Part shown: piece after piece, positions 39,185-48,813 of the stretch
How the letters are laid out: each line of letters begins with the position of its first letter
Numbering within the stretch: position 1 is the stretch's first letter
Source of the DNA: Curtobacterium sp. 9128
GTDB lineage: Bacteria; Actinomycetota; Actinomycetes; Actinomycetales; Microbacteriaceae
Assembly: GCF_900086645.1 (NCBI RefSeq)
Contig: NZ_LT576451.1
Coordinates: 2,666,001-2,730,000, forward strand
Direction of reading: 5' to 3'
Length of the DNA stretch: 64,000 nt
Translations under genes and position numbers: made by a program
Notes under the pieces: generated by a model
Databases searched by the model: none
What the model saw: only the letters and a program-made list of their open reading frames with translations
Told to the model about the DNA's origin: nothing

Positions 39185-42007
39185 TCAGTCGCGTGGCTTC
39201 TCGACGAGCTCGGTGGTCTCGATCTCGTCACCGATCTGGATGTCGTTGTACTTGCCCAGACCGATACCGGCCTCGAAGTCCGTACGGACCTCGGTGACGT
39301 CGTCCTTGAAGCGACGGAGCGACTCGATGGCCAGCCCGTCCGCGAGGACCACGCCGTCACGGATGACGCGCGCCTTGGCGTTGCGCGTGATCGTGCCGGA
39401 ACGGACGATGACACCGGCGATGTTGCCGAACTTCGAGGACCGGAAGACCTCGCGGATCTCGGCGACACCGGACTGCACCTCTTCGTACTCGGGCTTGAGC
39501 ATGCCCTTGAGGGACTGCTCGATGTCCTCGAGTGCGTTGTAGATGACCGAGTAGAACCGGACGTCGATGCCTTCACGGGCAGCGCGTTCGCGGGCCTTGA
39601 CGTCCGGACGGACGTTGAAGCCGACGACGATCGCGTTGTCGATCGTGGCGAGGTCGATGTCCGACTCCGTGATCGCACCCACACCGCGGTGCAGGATGCG
39701 CAGCTGGACGCTGTCGTCCACCTCGATGTCGAGGAGCGACTGCTCGAGTGCCTCGACGGCACCGGAGACGTCACCCTTGATGATGAGGTTGAGCGAGTCG
39801 ACCTTGCCCTCTTCGAGTGCGCGGGTGAAGTCCTCGAGCGAGATGCGCTTGCGGGCCTTGGCCAGCTGGGCGTTGCGCTCGGCGGCTTCACGCTTCTCGG
39901 CGATCTGGCGTGCCGTGCGGTCCTCTTCGGTGACGAGGAACGTGTCACCGGCGCGGGGCACCGACGACAGACCCTGCACCTGGACCGGGCGGCTCGGCGT
40001 CGCTGCTGCGACCGCGTTGCCGTCCTCGTCGGTCATCGCACGGACGCGGCCGTAGGCCGTGCCCGCCACGATGGCGTCACCGACGTGGAGCGTGCCCGAC
40101 TGGATGAGCACGGTCGCGACGGCGCCGCGGCCCTTGTCGAGGCGCGCTTCGATCGCGACACCACGGGCGTCCTTGTCGGGGTTCGCACGCAGGTCGAGCC
40201 CGGCGTCCGCGGTGAGCAGCACGGCGTCCAGGAGCTCCTGGATGCCGATGTTCTGCCGCGCCGACACGTCGACGAACATGACGTCGCCGCCGTACTCCTC
40301 GGCCACCAGGTTGTACTCGGTGAGCTGCTGGCGGACCTTGGCGGGGTTCGCGCCTTCCTTGTCGATCTTGTTCACCGCGACCACGATCGGCACGTTCGCC
40401 GACTGCGCGTGGTTCAGCGCCTCGATCGTCTGGGGCATGATGCCGTCGTCCGCCGCGACCACGAGGATCGCGATGTCCGTCACCTGCGCACCACGGGCAC
40501 GCATGGCGGTGAACGCCTCGTGTCCAGGGGTGTCGATGAAGGTGATCGGGCGCTCGATGCCCTCGTGCTCGGTGGTGATCTGGTACGCACCGATGTGCTG
40601 CGTGATGCCGCCGGCTTCGCCCTCGACCACCTTGGAGTTGCGGATGGCGTCGAGCAGTCGGGTCTTACCGTGGTCGACGTGACCCATGACGGTGACGACC
40701 GGGGGACGCTGCTGGAGGACGGAGTCGTCTTCCTCTGCGTACTCGGCATCGATGTCGATGTCGAAGCCCTCGAGGAGCTCGCGGTCTTCGTCCTCCGGCG
40801 ACACGATCTGGATCTTGTAGCCGAGCTCGTCGCCGAGGACCTCGAAGGTCGCCTCGTCGAGGGACTCCGTGGCGGTCGCCATCTCACCGAGGTGGAACAG
40901 CACCGTCACGAGGTTGCCGGGGCTGGCGTCGATCTTGTCCGCGAAGTCCGAGATGCTCGCACCACGACGGAGTCGGACGACCGTGTTGCCGTCACCACGA
41001 GGGACCTGCACACCGCCGAGCGACGGGGCCTGCCGCATCTCGTACTCGGCGCGCTTCGTCCGCTTCGACTTGCGGGCACGGCTCTTGCCGCCACCACGAC
41101 CGAACGCACCAGCGGTACCGCCACCGGGGCCACGACCGCGGCCACCGCCACCGGCGGGACGCGGGCCGCTGAACGCCGGACGCGGGAAGCCGCCACCGGC
41201 GCCACCACCGGCACCCGGACGACCACCGGGGCCGCCACGACCGCCGCCACCCTGGCCCGGGCGCTGCCCGAAGCCGTTCGGACGGTTGCCCTGACCGGGA
41301 CCACCCGGACGCGGAGCACCCGGGCGAGGCGCGCCGGGACGCGGGGGCTGCGGACGCGGGATCCCACCGCCACCGGCACCGCCGGCGGGGCGCTGGCCCA
41401 TGCCCTGGTTCGACGAGTAGGGGTTGTTGCCCGGACGGGGCGGGCGCGAGCCCATGCCCTGGCTGGACGCGTAGGGGTTGTTGCCCGGTCGTGCGCCCGG
41501 CTTCGGGCCACCCGGCTTCGGGCCGGCAGCCGCTGCGGGCTTCGGGCCACCCGGCTTCACGGCGTCGGTCTTGGCGGGGCCGTCAGCGGAACCGGAGCTC
41601 TTCGACTCGGCTGCCGCCTTCCTGGCTGCTTCTGCCTCGGCCTGTCGCTGTGCGACGGTCTTCGGGGCCGGCGTGACGGGCACGTCGGAATCGTCCGAAG
41701 GTGCTGCCGCGGCGGGTGCTGCGGCCTCGGGCTCCGGGGTCGGCGCCGGACGCTTGGGTCCGGGCTTCGGGCCACCGGGCTTGGGCGCTGCGGACTTCGC
41801 CGCCGGCGCGGGTGCTGCTGCAGCGGGCTTGGCGGACGCCGAAGCACCTTCTGCCTGCAGGGCGGCACGGAGCTTCCGTGCCACGGGGGGCTCGACACTC
41901 GAGCTCGGTCCCTTGACGAACTCGCCCAGCTCCTTGAGCTTCTCGAGTGCGGTCTTGCTGTCGACGCCGAGCTCGCTTGCGATCTCGTGTACGCGTGGTT
42001 TCGCCAC
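39185..42007 (-). CDS. infB: Translation initiation factor IF-2
   Basis: A 940-aa GTPase that places initiator tRNA on the 30S subunit. The N-terminal IF2N helices are [19 protein letters not shown] long Ala/Pro- then Gly/Arg/Pro-rich disordered region follows (about 60-320), with a duplicated RPGNNPYxSxQGMG unit. A second IF2N-like segment precedes the G domain, which has GHVDHGKT at about residue 440, DTPGHEAF and NKID. Domains II-IV complete it. The start is GTG with AAGGAG upstream. Confidence 0.97.
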   Translation of the reverse strand: MAKPRVHEIASELGVDSKTALEKLKELGEFVKGPSSSVEPPVARKLRAALQAEGASASAKPAAAAPAPAAKSAAPKPGGPKPGPKRPAPTPEPEAAAPAAAAPSDDSDVPVTPAPKTVAQRQAEAEAARKAAAESKSSGSADGPAKTDAVKPGGPKPAAAAGPKPGGPKPGARPGNNPYASSQGMGSRPPRPGNNPYSSNQGMGQRPAGGAGGGGIPRPQPPRPGAPRPGAPRPGGPGQGNRPNGFGQRPGQGGGGRGGPGGRPGAGGGAGGGFPRPAFSGPRPAGGGGRGRGPGGGTAGAFGRGGGKSRARKSKRTKRAEYEMRQAPSLGGVQVPRGDGNTVVRLRRGASISDFADKIDASPGNLVTVLFHLGEMATATESLDEATFEVLGDELGYKIQIVSPEDEDRELLEGFDIDIDAEYAEEDDSVLQQRPPVVTVMGHVDHGKTRLLDAIRNSKVVEGEAGGITQHIGAYQITTEHEGIERPITFIDTPGHEAFTAMRARGAQVTDIAILVVAADDGIMPQTIEALNHAQSANVPIVVAVNKIDKEGANPAKVRQQLTEYNLVAEEYGGDVMFVDVSARQNIGIQELLDAVLLTADAGLDLRANPDKDARGVAIEARLDKGRGAVATVLIQSGTLHVGDAIVAGTAYGRVRAMTDEDGNAVAAATPSRPVQVQGLSSVPRAGDTFLVTEEDRTARQIAEKREAAERNAQLAKARKRISLEDFTRALEEGKVDSLNLIIKGDVSGAVEALEQSLLDIEVDDSVQLRILHRGVGAITESDIDLATIDNAIVVGFNVRPDVKARERAAREGIDVRFYSVIYNALEDIEQSLKGMLKPEYEEVQSGVAEIREVFRSSKFGNIAGVIVRSGTITRNAKARVIRDGVVLADGLAIESLRRFKDDVTEVRTDFEAGIGLGKYNDIQIGDEIETTELVEKPRD

Positions 42008-42081
42008 TGTTCTCCTTCACGGGTCCCACCCCGTCAAGGGGCAGGACTCACTGGATGATGGGTCTCATTTCGAGCCGCTCA

Positions 42082-42402
42082 TCAGTTGTCCATAAGCCGT
42101 TCAGCCTGTTCTGTCGTGTCCGGGCGCTCTTCCGCGAGGTCCCTCGGGTGAGGGAGACTCCGCAGGTAGTCGAGCACCGCAGACGTGTCCGGTTCGCGAT
42201 CCAGCCGCAGCGCCCGGCGGAAAGCCCTGCGCTTGACGGCCAGCTCGTAGGCTTCGACGGTCGGTGTGAGCCACGCTCCCCGGCCCGGCATGACTGCCTT
42301 CGGATCCGCCACCACACGTCCGTCGCCCAGGGCGACGACTCGGAGGAGGGAGGATCGGGATGCGCGACGACGACTGCCGATGCACGTTCTGACGGCGACC
42401 AC
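42082..42402 (-). CDS. ylxR: YlxR-family (DUF448) RNA-binding protein
   Basis: This 106-aa protein shows the family core VRTCIGSRRRASRSSLLRVV (residues about 3-22) and the later GRGAWLTPTVEAYELAVKRRAF. YlxR proteins bind RNA and interact with RNase P in some species. It sits between nusA and infB as usual. The GTG at 42402 has AAGGAG four bases upstream. The last 25 residues are a variable acidic tail. Confidence 0.88.
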   Translation of the reverse strand: MVAVRTCIGSRRRASRSSLLRVVALGDGRVVADPKAVMPGRGAWLTPTVEAYELAVKRRAFRRALRLDREPDTSAVLDYLRSLPHPRDLAEERPDTTEQAERLMDN

Positions 42403-42473
42403 TCTACTCCTTGCCTCCGACGACCGCGATCCGGCGCGCCCGGACGGGGCACGCCGAGCGCGAAACGCGCCCG

Positions 42474-43472
42474 CTACGACTCGTCGTCGTCCAGGATCGA
42501 GTCCGGCTGGATGTCGATGCGCGCACCCGTGAGCTTCGCGGCGAGTCGGGCGTTCTGCCCTTCCTTGCCGATCGCGAGCGACAGCTGGTAGTCCGGCACC
42601 AGGGCACGGACCGCCTTCGTCGACACGTCGAGCACGAAGGCGCTCGTCACCTTCGCCGGCGACAGCGCACTCGCCACGAAGGTCGCGAGGTCCGGCGACC
42701 AGTCCACGATGTCGATCTTCTCGGCACCGAGCTCGGTCGTCACGGCGCGCACGCGGGCACCGAGCTCGCCGATGCACGCGCCCTTCGCGTTGACACCCGG
42801 TTCGTTCGCCTTGACCGCGATCTTCGTGCGGTGACCGGCTTCACGAGCGAGCGAGGTGATCTCCACGACACCGGAGGCGATCTCCGGGACCTCGAGCGCG
42901 AACAGCTTGCGGACCAGGCCCGGGTGCGTGCGCGACACCGTGATCTGCGGGCCCTTGTTGCCGCGGCCGACGCTCGTCACGTAGACGCGGAGGCGGGAGC
43001 CGTGCGTGTACGTCTCCCCCGGGACCTGCTCTTCGGGCGGCAGGATGGCCTCGACGGTGCCGAGGTCGACGTGCACCATCTTCGGGTTCGGGCCCTGCTG
43101 GACCACCCCCGCGACGATGTCGCCTTCCTTGCCGCGGAACTCGCCGAGGATCTTGTCGTCGCCGATGTCGCGGAGTCGCTGGTTGATGACCTGCTTCGCC
43201 GCGAACGCCGCGATGCGGCCGAAGTCGCTCGGCTGGTCGACGGCCTCGCCGATGACGGTGCCCTCGTCGTCGCGCTCCGGCACGAAGACGCTGACCTCGC
43301 CGGTCTTCCGGTCGAGCTCGACGCGGGACTGCGCGTCGGCCGGCTCGCCGTTCTCGTCGGTGTGCTTGTGGTACGCGGTCAGGATGGCCGACTCGATGAT
43401 CTGGACGAGTTCTTCGAACGGGATCTCCCGTTCACGCTCCATGAGTCGCAGGACTGCGAGATCGATCTTCAC
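42474..43472 (-). CDS. nusA: Transcription factor NusA
   Basis: A 332-aa NusA: N-terminal RNA-polymerase-binding domain (about 1-120, SAILTAYHKHTDE), S1 domain (GDIVAGVVQQGPNPKMVHVDLG), then KH1 and KH2 (GACIGELGARVRAVTTELG; LSLAIGKEGQNARLAAKLTG). It lacks the C-terminal acidic repeats of E. coli, as usual for actinobacteria. The GTG start at 43472 follows GGAGG by six bases. rimP, normally just upstream, is absent here. Confidence 0.96.
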   Translation of the reverse strand: MKIDLAVLRLMEREREIPFEELVQIIESAILTAYHKHTDENGEPADAQSRVELDRKTGEVSVFVPERDDEGTVIGEAVDQPSDFGRIAAFAAKQVINQRLRDIGDDKILGEFRGKEGDIVAGVVQQGPNPKMVHVDLGTVEAILPPEEQVPGETYTHGSRLRVYVTSVGRGNKGPQITVSRTHPGLVRKLFALEVPEIASGVVEITSLAREAGHRTKIAVKANEPGVNAKGACIGELGARVRAVTTELGAEKIDIVDWSPDLATFVASALSPAKVTSAFVLDVSTKAVRALVPDYQLSLAIGKEGQNARLAAKLTGARIDIQPDSILDDDES

Positions 43473-43499
43473 CGAGGGCCTCCGTATTCAGCTGAGTCG

Positions 43500-43526
43500 C
43501 TCCTGCGCACTGGAACCGCGCAGAAG
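43500..43526 (-). repeat. Hairpin in the nusA leader
   Basis: CTTCTGCGC (43526-43518) pairs with GCGCAGGAG (43508-43500), nine pairs with one G-U, starting only a few bases after the predicted transcription start. It may be regulatory or stabilise the 5' end. Confidence 0.5.
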
Positions 43527-43535
43527 TCGGCGTCC

Positions 43536-43541
43536 AGACTA
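43536..43541 (-). promoter_or_regulatory. Candidate -10 element for the nusA operon
   Basis: TAGTCT, predicting a start near 43529 and a leader of about 57 nt with a normal ribosome binding site. No clear -35. Confidence 0.4.
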
Positions 43542-43660
43542 CCGCACTGCCAGTCGCGACCCGGCCGCGCCGTTGCGGACTGGAGGCACGGTGCCAGCCC
43601 GCACCGAGCCTCCCGTCCGGTGCGGGCGCACCCAGATCTCCGAAACGGTCCCGGAACGAT

Positions 43661-43688
43661 GAGACGCCGCCGAAATCGGCGGCGTCTC
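43661..43688 (-). terminator. Terminator-like hairpin downstream of proS
   Basis: GAGACGCCGCCGA and TCGGCGGCGTCTC are perfect complements with two bases between them, 42 bases after the proS stop. No U-tract. Confidence 0.6.
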
Positions 43689-43730
43689 GACGCGGTCGCG
43701 GCGTTTCGGCCGCACCGCGGTGTCAGCCCG

Positions 43731-45482
43731 CTAGATCGCGCGGACCGCCTCGAGCAGGTCGGCGACCGGCACCTCGGTGCGCTCACCGCTCGCACGGTTC
43801 CACAGTTCGACGATGCCGTCGGCGGCACCACGACCGGAGACGATCACGATCGGCATGCCCAGCAGCTCGGCGTCGCGGAGCTTGACGCCGGGAGAGACCT
43901 TCGGACGGTCGTCGTACAGCACGTCGTACCGGTCGTCCTCGAGCGAGGCGACGATCGACGTGGCAAGGTCGTACGCGGTCTCGTCTCGGCCCGTGGCGAC
44001 CACGTGCACGTCGAACGGCGCGACGTGCTTCGGCCACGCGAGGCCCTTGTCGTCGTTGTGCGCCTCGGCCAGGATCGCGAGGATGCGGGTGACGCCGATG
44101 CCGTACGAGCCCATCGTCACGGTGGCGAGCTTGCCGTTCTCGTCCTGGACCTTGAGCCCGAGGGCCTCTGCGTACTTGCGGCCGAGCTGGAACACGTGAC
44201 CGATCTCCATGCCGCGGGCGGTCTCGAGCGGGCCGGAGCCGTCGGGTGCGGGGTCGCCGGCACGGACGTCGGAGACCTCGACCACGCCGTCGGCGACGAA
44301 GTCACGCCCGGCGACGAGCCCCGAGACGTGGAGGCCGCGCTCGTTCGCGCCGGTCACCCACGCGGTGCCGTCGACGACGCGCGGATCGACGAAGTACCGG
44401 ATGCCCGTCGCACTGTCCTCGCCGAGGACCTGCGGGCCGATGTAGCCCTTGACCAGGCCCTTGTGCTTCCGGAAGTCGTCGTCACCAGCGGCTTCGACCT
44501 CGGCGGGGGCGAACGAGACCTCTGCCCGCTTCATGTCGACGTCGCGGTCCCCGGGGAGCCCGACGACGACGATCTCCCGCGTGCCGTCGAGGTGCGTCAG
44601 CGCGAGCACGACGTTCTTGAGCGTGTCGGCGGCCGTCCACGGCGCACCGTCGCGCGGAGCGACCTGGTTGGCGTGCTCGACGAGGGTGTCGATCGTCGGG
44701 GTGTCGGACGCCGGCAGCAGCACGGGCTCGGGCTGGCCGTCGATCGGCAGGGCGTCGGGGACCGGGGTGACGTACGCCTCGACGTTGGCCGCGTACCCGC
44801 CGGCACTGCGCACGAAGGTGTCCTCGCCGACCGCGATCGGGTGCAGGAACTCTTCCGACTTGGAGCCGCCCATCGCGCCGGCGTCGGCCTTGACGATCAC
44901 GTACTCGAGGCCCAGGCGGGCGAAGATCTTCTCGTAGGCGTCACGCATCACCTGGTAGCTGCGGTCGAGCCCGGCGTCGTCGAGGTCGAACGAGTACGCG
45001 TCCTTCATGGTGAACTCGCGACCGCGCAGGAGCCCGGCACGGGGACGCGCTTCGTCACGGTACTTGTCCTGGATCTGGAAGAGCGTGACCGGCAGGTCCT
45101 TGTACGACGAGTACAGGTCCTTCACCAGGAGCGCGAACATCTCCTCGTGCGTGGGGGCGAGCAGGTAGTCGGAACCCTTGCGGTCCTGCAGGCGGAACAT
45201 GCCGTCGCCGTACTCGGTCCAGCGGTTCGTCGCTTCGTACGGCTCACGCGGCAGGAGCGCCGGGAGCAGGACTTCCTGCGCGCCGGCGGCGACCATCTCC
45301 TCGCGGATGATGCCCTCGATCTTGGCGCGCACGCGCAGCCCGAGCGGCAGCCACGCGAAGATCCCCGGGGACTGGCGACGGACGTACCCGGCGCGGACGA
45401 GCAGCTTGTGGCTCGTCACCTCGGCGTCGGAGGGGTCGTCGCGGAGCGTGCGGAGGAAGAGATGCGAAAGCCGTGTGACCAC
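43731..45482 (-). CDS. proS: Prolyl-tRNA synthetase (bacterial type)
   Basis: This 583-aa class II synthetase has motif 1 [19 protein letters not shown], motif 2 [25 protein letters not shown], an INS editing insertion in the middle (about 230-390), motif 3 [17 protein letters not shown] and the C-terminal anticodon-binding domain. The GTG at 45482 follows TAGGCT by seven bases and lacks a ribosome binding site, so it is probably leaderless. Confidence 0.97.
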   Translation of the reverse strand: MVTRLSHLFLRTLRDDPSDAEVTSHKLLVRAGYVRRQSPGIFAWLPLGLRVRAKIEGIIREEMVAAGAQEVLLPALLPREPYEATNRWTEYGDGMFRLQDRKGSDYLLAPTHEEMFALLVKDLYSSYKDLPVTLFQIQDKYRDEARPRAGLLRGREFTMKDAYSFDLDDAGLDRSYQVMRDAYEKIFARLGLEYVIVKADAGAMGGSKSEEFLHPIAVGEDTFVRSAGGYAANVEAYVTPVPDALPIDGQPEPVLLPASDTPTIDTLVEHANQVAPRDGAPWTAADTLKNVVLALTHLDGTREIVVVGLPGDRDVDMKRAEVSFAPAEVEAAGDDDFRKHKGLVKGYIGPQVLGEDSATGIRYFVDPRVVDGTAWVTGANERGLHVSGLVAGRDFVADGVVEVSDVRAGDPAPDGSGPLETARGMEIGHVFQLGRKYAEALGLKVQDENGKLATVTMGSYGIGVTRILAILAEAHNDDKGLAWPKHVAPFDVHVVATGRDETAYDLATSIVASLEDDRYDVLYDDRPKVSPGVKLRDAELLGMPIVIVSGRGAADGIVELWNRASGERTEVPVADLLEAVRAI

Positions 45483-45489
45483 GGACGCA

Positions 45490-45495
45490 AGCCTA
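45490..45495 (-). promoter_or_regulatory. -10 element of leaderless proS
   Basis: TAGGCT with seven bases to GTG 45482. Confidence 0.55.
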
Positions 45496-45567
45496 GCGGC
45501 GGTGGAACCGGTCGTGCGACGGGCCGGGACCGGCGTGGAGAAGCCGCCACGGGCCTCCAGGCCGGGA

Positions 45568-46719
45568 CTACGCGGTGATCACCTCGGGCTTGCCGGTCGC
45601 GGCCGCAGGACCCATCTCGTCGGCCAGGCGGCTCGCCTCCGCGATGAGGGTGGCGACGATCTCGGCCTCCGGCACGGTCTTGATGACCTGGCCCTTGACG
45701 AAGATCTGGCCCTTGCCGTTGCCGGACGCGACGCCGAGGTCGGCCTCGCGGGCTTCACCAGGGCCGTTCACGACGCAGCCCATCACGGCGACGCGGAGCG
45801 GCACGGTCATGCCCTCGAGCCCCGTCGTGACGTCGTTCGCGAGCTGGTAGACGTCCACCTGGGCGCGGCCGCAGCTCGGGCACGAGACGATCTCGAGCTT
45901 GCGCTCGCGGAGGTTCAGCGACTGCAGGATCTGCAGGCCGACCTTCACCTCTTGCGCGGGGGGCGCAGACAGGGACACGCGGATGGTGTCGCCGATGCCC
46001 TCGCTGAGCAGGATGCCGAACGCGGTGGCGCTCTTGATGGTGCCCTGGAACTCCGGACCGGCCTCGGTCACGCCGAGGTGCAGGGGCCAGTCGCCGCGCT
46101 CGGCGAGCTGCCGGTAGGCCTTCACCATCACGATCGGGTCGTTGTGCTTGACCGAGATCTTGAAGTCGTGGAAGTCGTGCTCCTCGAACAGGCTCGCTTC
46201 CCAGACGGCCGACTCGACGAGCGCCTCCGGGGTGGCCTTGCCGTACTTCTGGAGCAGGCTCGGCTCGAGCGACCCGGCGTTCACCCCGATGCGGAGGCTG
46301 ACGTTCGCCGCCTTGGCCGCCGCGGCGATCGCGCCCACCTGGTCATCGAACTTGCGGATGTTGCCCGGGTTCACGCGGACGGCGGCACATCCGGCGTCGA
46401 TCGCCTGGAAGACGTACTTCGGCTGGAAGTGGATGTCGGCGATCACCGGGATCTGCGACTTCTTCGCGATGATCGGCAGCGCGTCGGCGTCGTCCTGGGT
46501 CGGCACCGCCACGCGGACGATGTCACAGCCGGAAGCCGTGAGCTCGGCGATCTGCTGCAGGGTCGCGTTGATGTTCGTGGTCGGCGTCGTGGTCATCGAC
46601 TGCACGGAGACCGGCGCGTCGCCACCGACCAGCACCTTGCCGACCCGGATCTGCCGGGACTTGCGACGGGGGGCGAGGGTTTCCGGGGCCTTGGGCATAC
46701 CGAGATTCACTGCGGGCAC
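45568..46719 (-). CDS. ispG: 4-hydroxy-3-methylbut-2-enyl diphosphate synthase IspG
   Basis: A 383-aa iron-sulfur enzyme of the MEP isoprenoid pathway, acting on the MEcPP ring. It has the TIM barrel ([31 protein letters not shown]) and the C-terminal cluster-binding domain with cysteines in [11 protein letters not shown] and [16 protein letters not shown]. dxr, an earlier pathway step, lies 3.5 kb away. The GTG at 46719 is seven bases after TAGAGT (leaderless). Confidence 0.96.
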   Translation of the reverse strand: MPAVNLGMPKAPETLAPRRKSRQIRVGKVLVGGDAPVSVQSMTTTPTTNINATLQQIAELTASGCDIVRVAVPTQDDADALPIIAKKSQIPVIADIHFQPKYVFQAIDAGCAAVRVNPGNIRKFDDQVGAIAAAAKAANVSLRIGVNAGSLEPSLLQKYGKATPEALVESAVWEASLFEEHDFHDFKISVKHNDPIVMVKAYRQLAERGDWPLHLGVTEAGPEFQGTIKSATAFGILLSEGIGDTIRVSLSAPPAQEVKVGLQILQSLNLRERKLEIVSCPSCGRAQVDVYQLANDVTTGLEGMTVPLRVAVMGCVVNGPGEAREADLGVASGNGKGQIFVKGQVIKTVPEAEIVATLIAEASRLADEMGPAAATGKPEVITA

Positions 46720-46726
46720 GCATCGA

Positions 46727-46732
46727 ACTCTA
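46727..46732 (-). promoter_or_regulatory. -10 element of leaderless ispG
   Basis: TAGAGT with seven bases to GTG 46719. Confidence 0.55.
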
Positions 46733-46755
46733 CGCGCTCCGGGTGCGCGCGAACC

Positions 46756-47298
46756 TCAGAGCGTGTCGACGACCGTGATCAGCGGGGCGTACAGGCGCAT
46801 GGTGTCGAGGGCGCGCTCGTGGTCCGCGTCACTCGCGCCGGCGCAGGCGTCCGCGACGACCGTCACGCGGGCGCCGGCATCCGCCGCCGCGAGCGCGGTC
46901 GACAGGACGCAGCAGTCCGTCGACACGCCGGTCAGGACCAGGTGCGGCTGGTCGCCGACGACGGACTGGAGGCTCGTCCCCCACTTGCCGAAGGACGTCT
47001 CGGTGACGACGGGGCCGTCCAGGGCCGCGAACGGCTCCGTCAGGTCGTACAGCGGATCGTCGGCGGGGACGAGCGCGAAGGGCCAGTCCCGGTAGTAGTC
47101 GACCCATGCACCCTGCGGGTGCTCCGGCGCGACGAAGCGGGTACGAACCGTCCGATCCGTGAACCGTGGGAGCAGGCGCTGGATCCCCGCCGCTGCGTCG
47201 TCGTAGCGCGGCGCGGCCCACTGGCTGTCACCGGTGAAGACGCGTTGCATGTCGATCACGACGAGCCACGCGTCGCCGGTGTCCGGTGCAGGAGTCAC
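46756..47298 (-). CDS. Isochorismatase-family cysteine hydrolase
   Basis: A 180-aa hydrolase with the family triad: D16 (WLVVIDMQRVF), K105 (TSFGKWGT) and C130 (GVSTDCCV). These enzymes cleave amides or vinyl ethers, e.g. nicotinamide, ureidoacrylate or N-carbamoyl compounds. Its GTG overlaps the stop of an NCS1 nucleobase/allantoin-type permease (GTGA), so a role in using an imported amide-containing compound is likely. The substrate cannot be read from the sequence. Confidence 0.88.
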   Translation of the reverse strand: MTPAPDTGDAWLVVIDMQRVFTGDSQWAAPRYDDAAAGIQRLLPRFTDRTVRTRFVAPEHPQGAWVDYYRDWPFALVPADDPLYDLTEPFAALDGPVVTETSFGKWGTSLQSVVGDQPHLVLTGVSTDCCVLSTALAAADAGARVTVVADACAGASDADHERALDTMRLYAPLITVVDTL

Positions 47299-48788
47299 GG
47301 GTGCAGCTCCGTCGCGGGGACGCTGTCGATCGGCTCGGTCACCGGCAGTGCCTCCTGCTCGCGGATCGACCGGCGGGCGAAGAGCAGCGTCCCGAGGAAC
47401 CCGACGACCAGGGCCACCAGCACACCGAGGTTCGCGTACGCCCACGCACCCGTGCGACCGCCGAGTCCGAACGGCTCCAGCAGGTACCCCTGCCAGTTGA
47501 GCCACGACGGGACGCCGTACGTGTTCGTCACCAGTCCCCAACCGAGCGCGGTCCCGAGCACGACGAGCCCGATCGCTCCCCAGCGGACGTCACCGTACCG
47601 GCCGGTCGTCGCGTGCAGCTCCCCCTCGGCGTAGGCCTTCCGGCGCAGGACGACGTCGGCCACGAAGACGCCGCACCACGCCGCGATCGGGACGCCGAGC
47701 GTCACCAGGAACGCCTGGAACGGCGAGATGAAGTCGGTCGCGAAGAACACCACGTAGATCGCACCGGCGACCATGAAGACGCCGTCCACCCCCGCGGCGA
47801 CCGGGCGCGGGATGCGGATCCCGGCACTCAGCAGTGCGAGTCCGGAGGAGTAGATGTCGAGGACCGCGCCGCCGACCAGGCCGAGGATGGCGACGATCGC
47901 GAACGGCACGAGGAACCAGACCGGCAGCAGCGTGGTGAGCGCGCCGATCGGGTCGGCACTGATGTCGGTGTTCAGCTGCTTCGACGACCCCGCGAGCAGG
48001 ACCCCGGTGACGACGAGCACCACCGGAGCGAGCGCTCCCCCGAACGTCGTCCACCACACCACCCCGCCCGTCGAGGCCGACCGCGGCAGGTACCTGGAGT
48101 AGTCGGCGGCGGCGTTCACCCAGCCGAGGCCGAACCCGGTCATCACGAGGACCAGTGCGCCGACGACGTTCTGCGCGCTCCCGGATGGCAGCGCCGCGAG
48201 TGCGCCGAAGTCGATCGACCCGGCGACGAGCACGATGTAGACGACCGTCAACACGGCGGTGATCACGGTGATCCACGCCTGCAGCCGCATGATCACGTCG
48301 AACCCGGCGATGCCGGCGCCGATCACCAGCGCGGCAACGACCACGAGCGCGACGAGCTTCGTCACGACGCCGTCGTCCCAGCCGAGCTCCCGGAACACCG
48401 TCGACGTCGCGAGCACCGCCAGCGCGGCGAGCGAGGTCTCCCACCCGACGGTGAGGATCCAGCTCAGGAACGACGGCAGTCGGTTGCCCCGCACGCCGAA
48501 GGCCGCGCGGCTCAGGACCATCGTCGGCGCAGAACCGCGCTTGCCGGCGATCGCCACGATGCCGCACAGCAGGAACGAGAACACGACCCCGATGACGGAC
48601 ACCACGGTCGCCTGGACCACGGAGATCCCGAAGCCCAGCACGAACGAGCCGTAGCTCAGCCCGAGGACGGAGATGTTGGCGGCGAACCACGGCCAGAACA
48701 GCCCGCGGGGGCGCCCCTTCCGCTCGGACTCGGCGATGACGTCGATGCCCTGCCGTTCGACGGCACGGACCTCGGGCGCTGTGCTCAT
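47295..48788 (-). CDS. NCS1-family permease (purine/cytosine/allantoin/hydantoin type)
   Basis: This 497-aa protein has about twelve transmembrane helices and NCS1 hallmarks: early FWPWFAANISVLGLSYG, then RAAFGVRGNRLPSFLSWI, and GFGLGWVNAAADYSRYLP. It imports nucleobases, hydantoins or related compounds with a cation. The next gene encodes an amide-hydrolase-like enzyme translated from an overlapping start. The ATG at 48788 is six bases after TACGCT (leaderless). A cytosine permease is possible but not shown. Confidence 0.9.
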   Translation of the reverse strand: MSTAPEVRAVERQGIDVIAESERKGRPRGLFWPWFAANISVLGLSYGSFVLGFGISVVQATVVSVIGVVFSFLLCGIVAIAGKRGSAPTMVLSRAAFGVRGNRLPSFLSWILTVGWETSLAALAVLATSTVFRELGWDDGVVTKLVALVVVAALVIGAGIAGFDVIMRLQAWITVITAVLTVVYIVLVAGSIDFGALAALPSGSAQNVVGALVLVMTGFGLGWVNAAADYSRYLPRSASTGGVVWWTTFGGALAPVVLVVTGVLLAGSSKQLNTDISADPIGALTTLLPVWFLVPFAIVAILGLVGGAVLDIYSSGLALLSAGIRIPRPVAAGVDGVFMVAGAIYVVFFATDFISPFQAFLVTLGVPIAAWCGVFVADVVLRRKAYAEGELHATTGRYGDVRWGAIGLVVLGTALGWGLVTNTYGVPSWLNWQGYLLEPFGLGGRTGAWAYANLGVLVALVVGFLGTLLFARRSIREQEALPVTEPIDSVPATELHP

Positions 48789-48794
48789 GCGCTG

Positions 48795-48800
48795 AGCGTA
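48795..48800 (-). promoter_or_regulatory. -10 element of the leaderless permease gene
   Basis: TACGCT with six bases to ATG 48788. Confidence 0.55.
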
Positions 48801-48813
48801 GTGCTGGCGGGGC

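Larger units (their letters stand above)
43473..43730 (-). other. 258-bp gene-free region between proS and nusA
   Basis: It holds a terminator-like hairpin for proS, a candidate nusA -10 and a leader hairpin (listed separately). No frame encodes anything like RimP. Confidence 0.7.

Noticed and set aside
39077-42058. 993-codon open frame on the plus strand
   Set aside because: Antisense to infB; the product is low-complexity without any domain.
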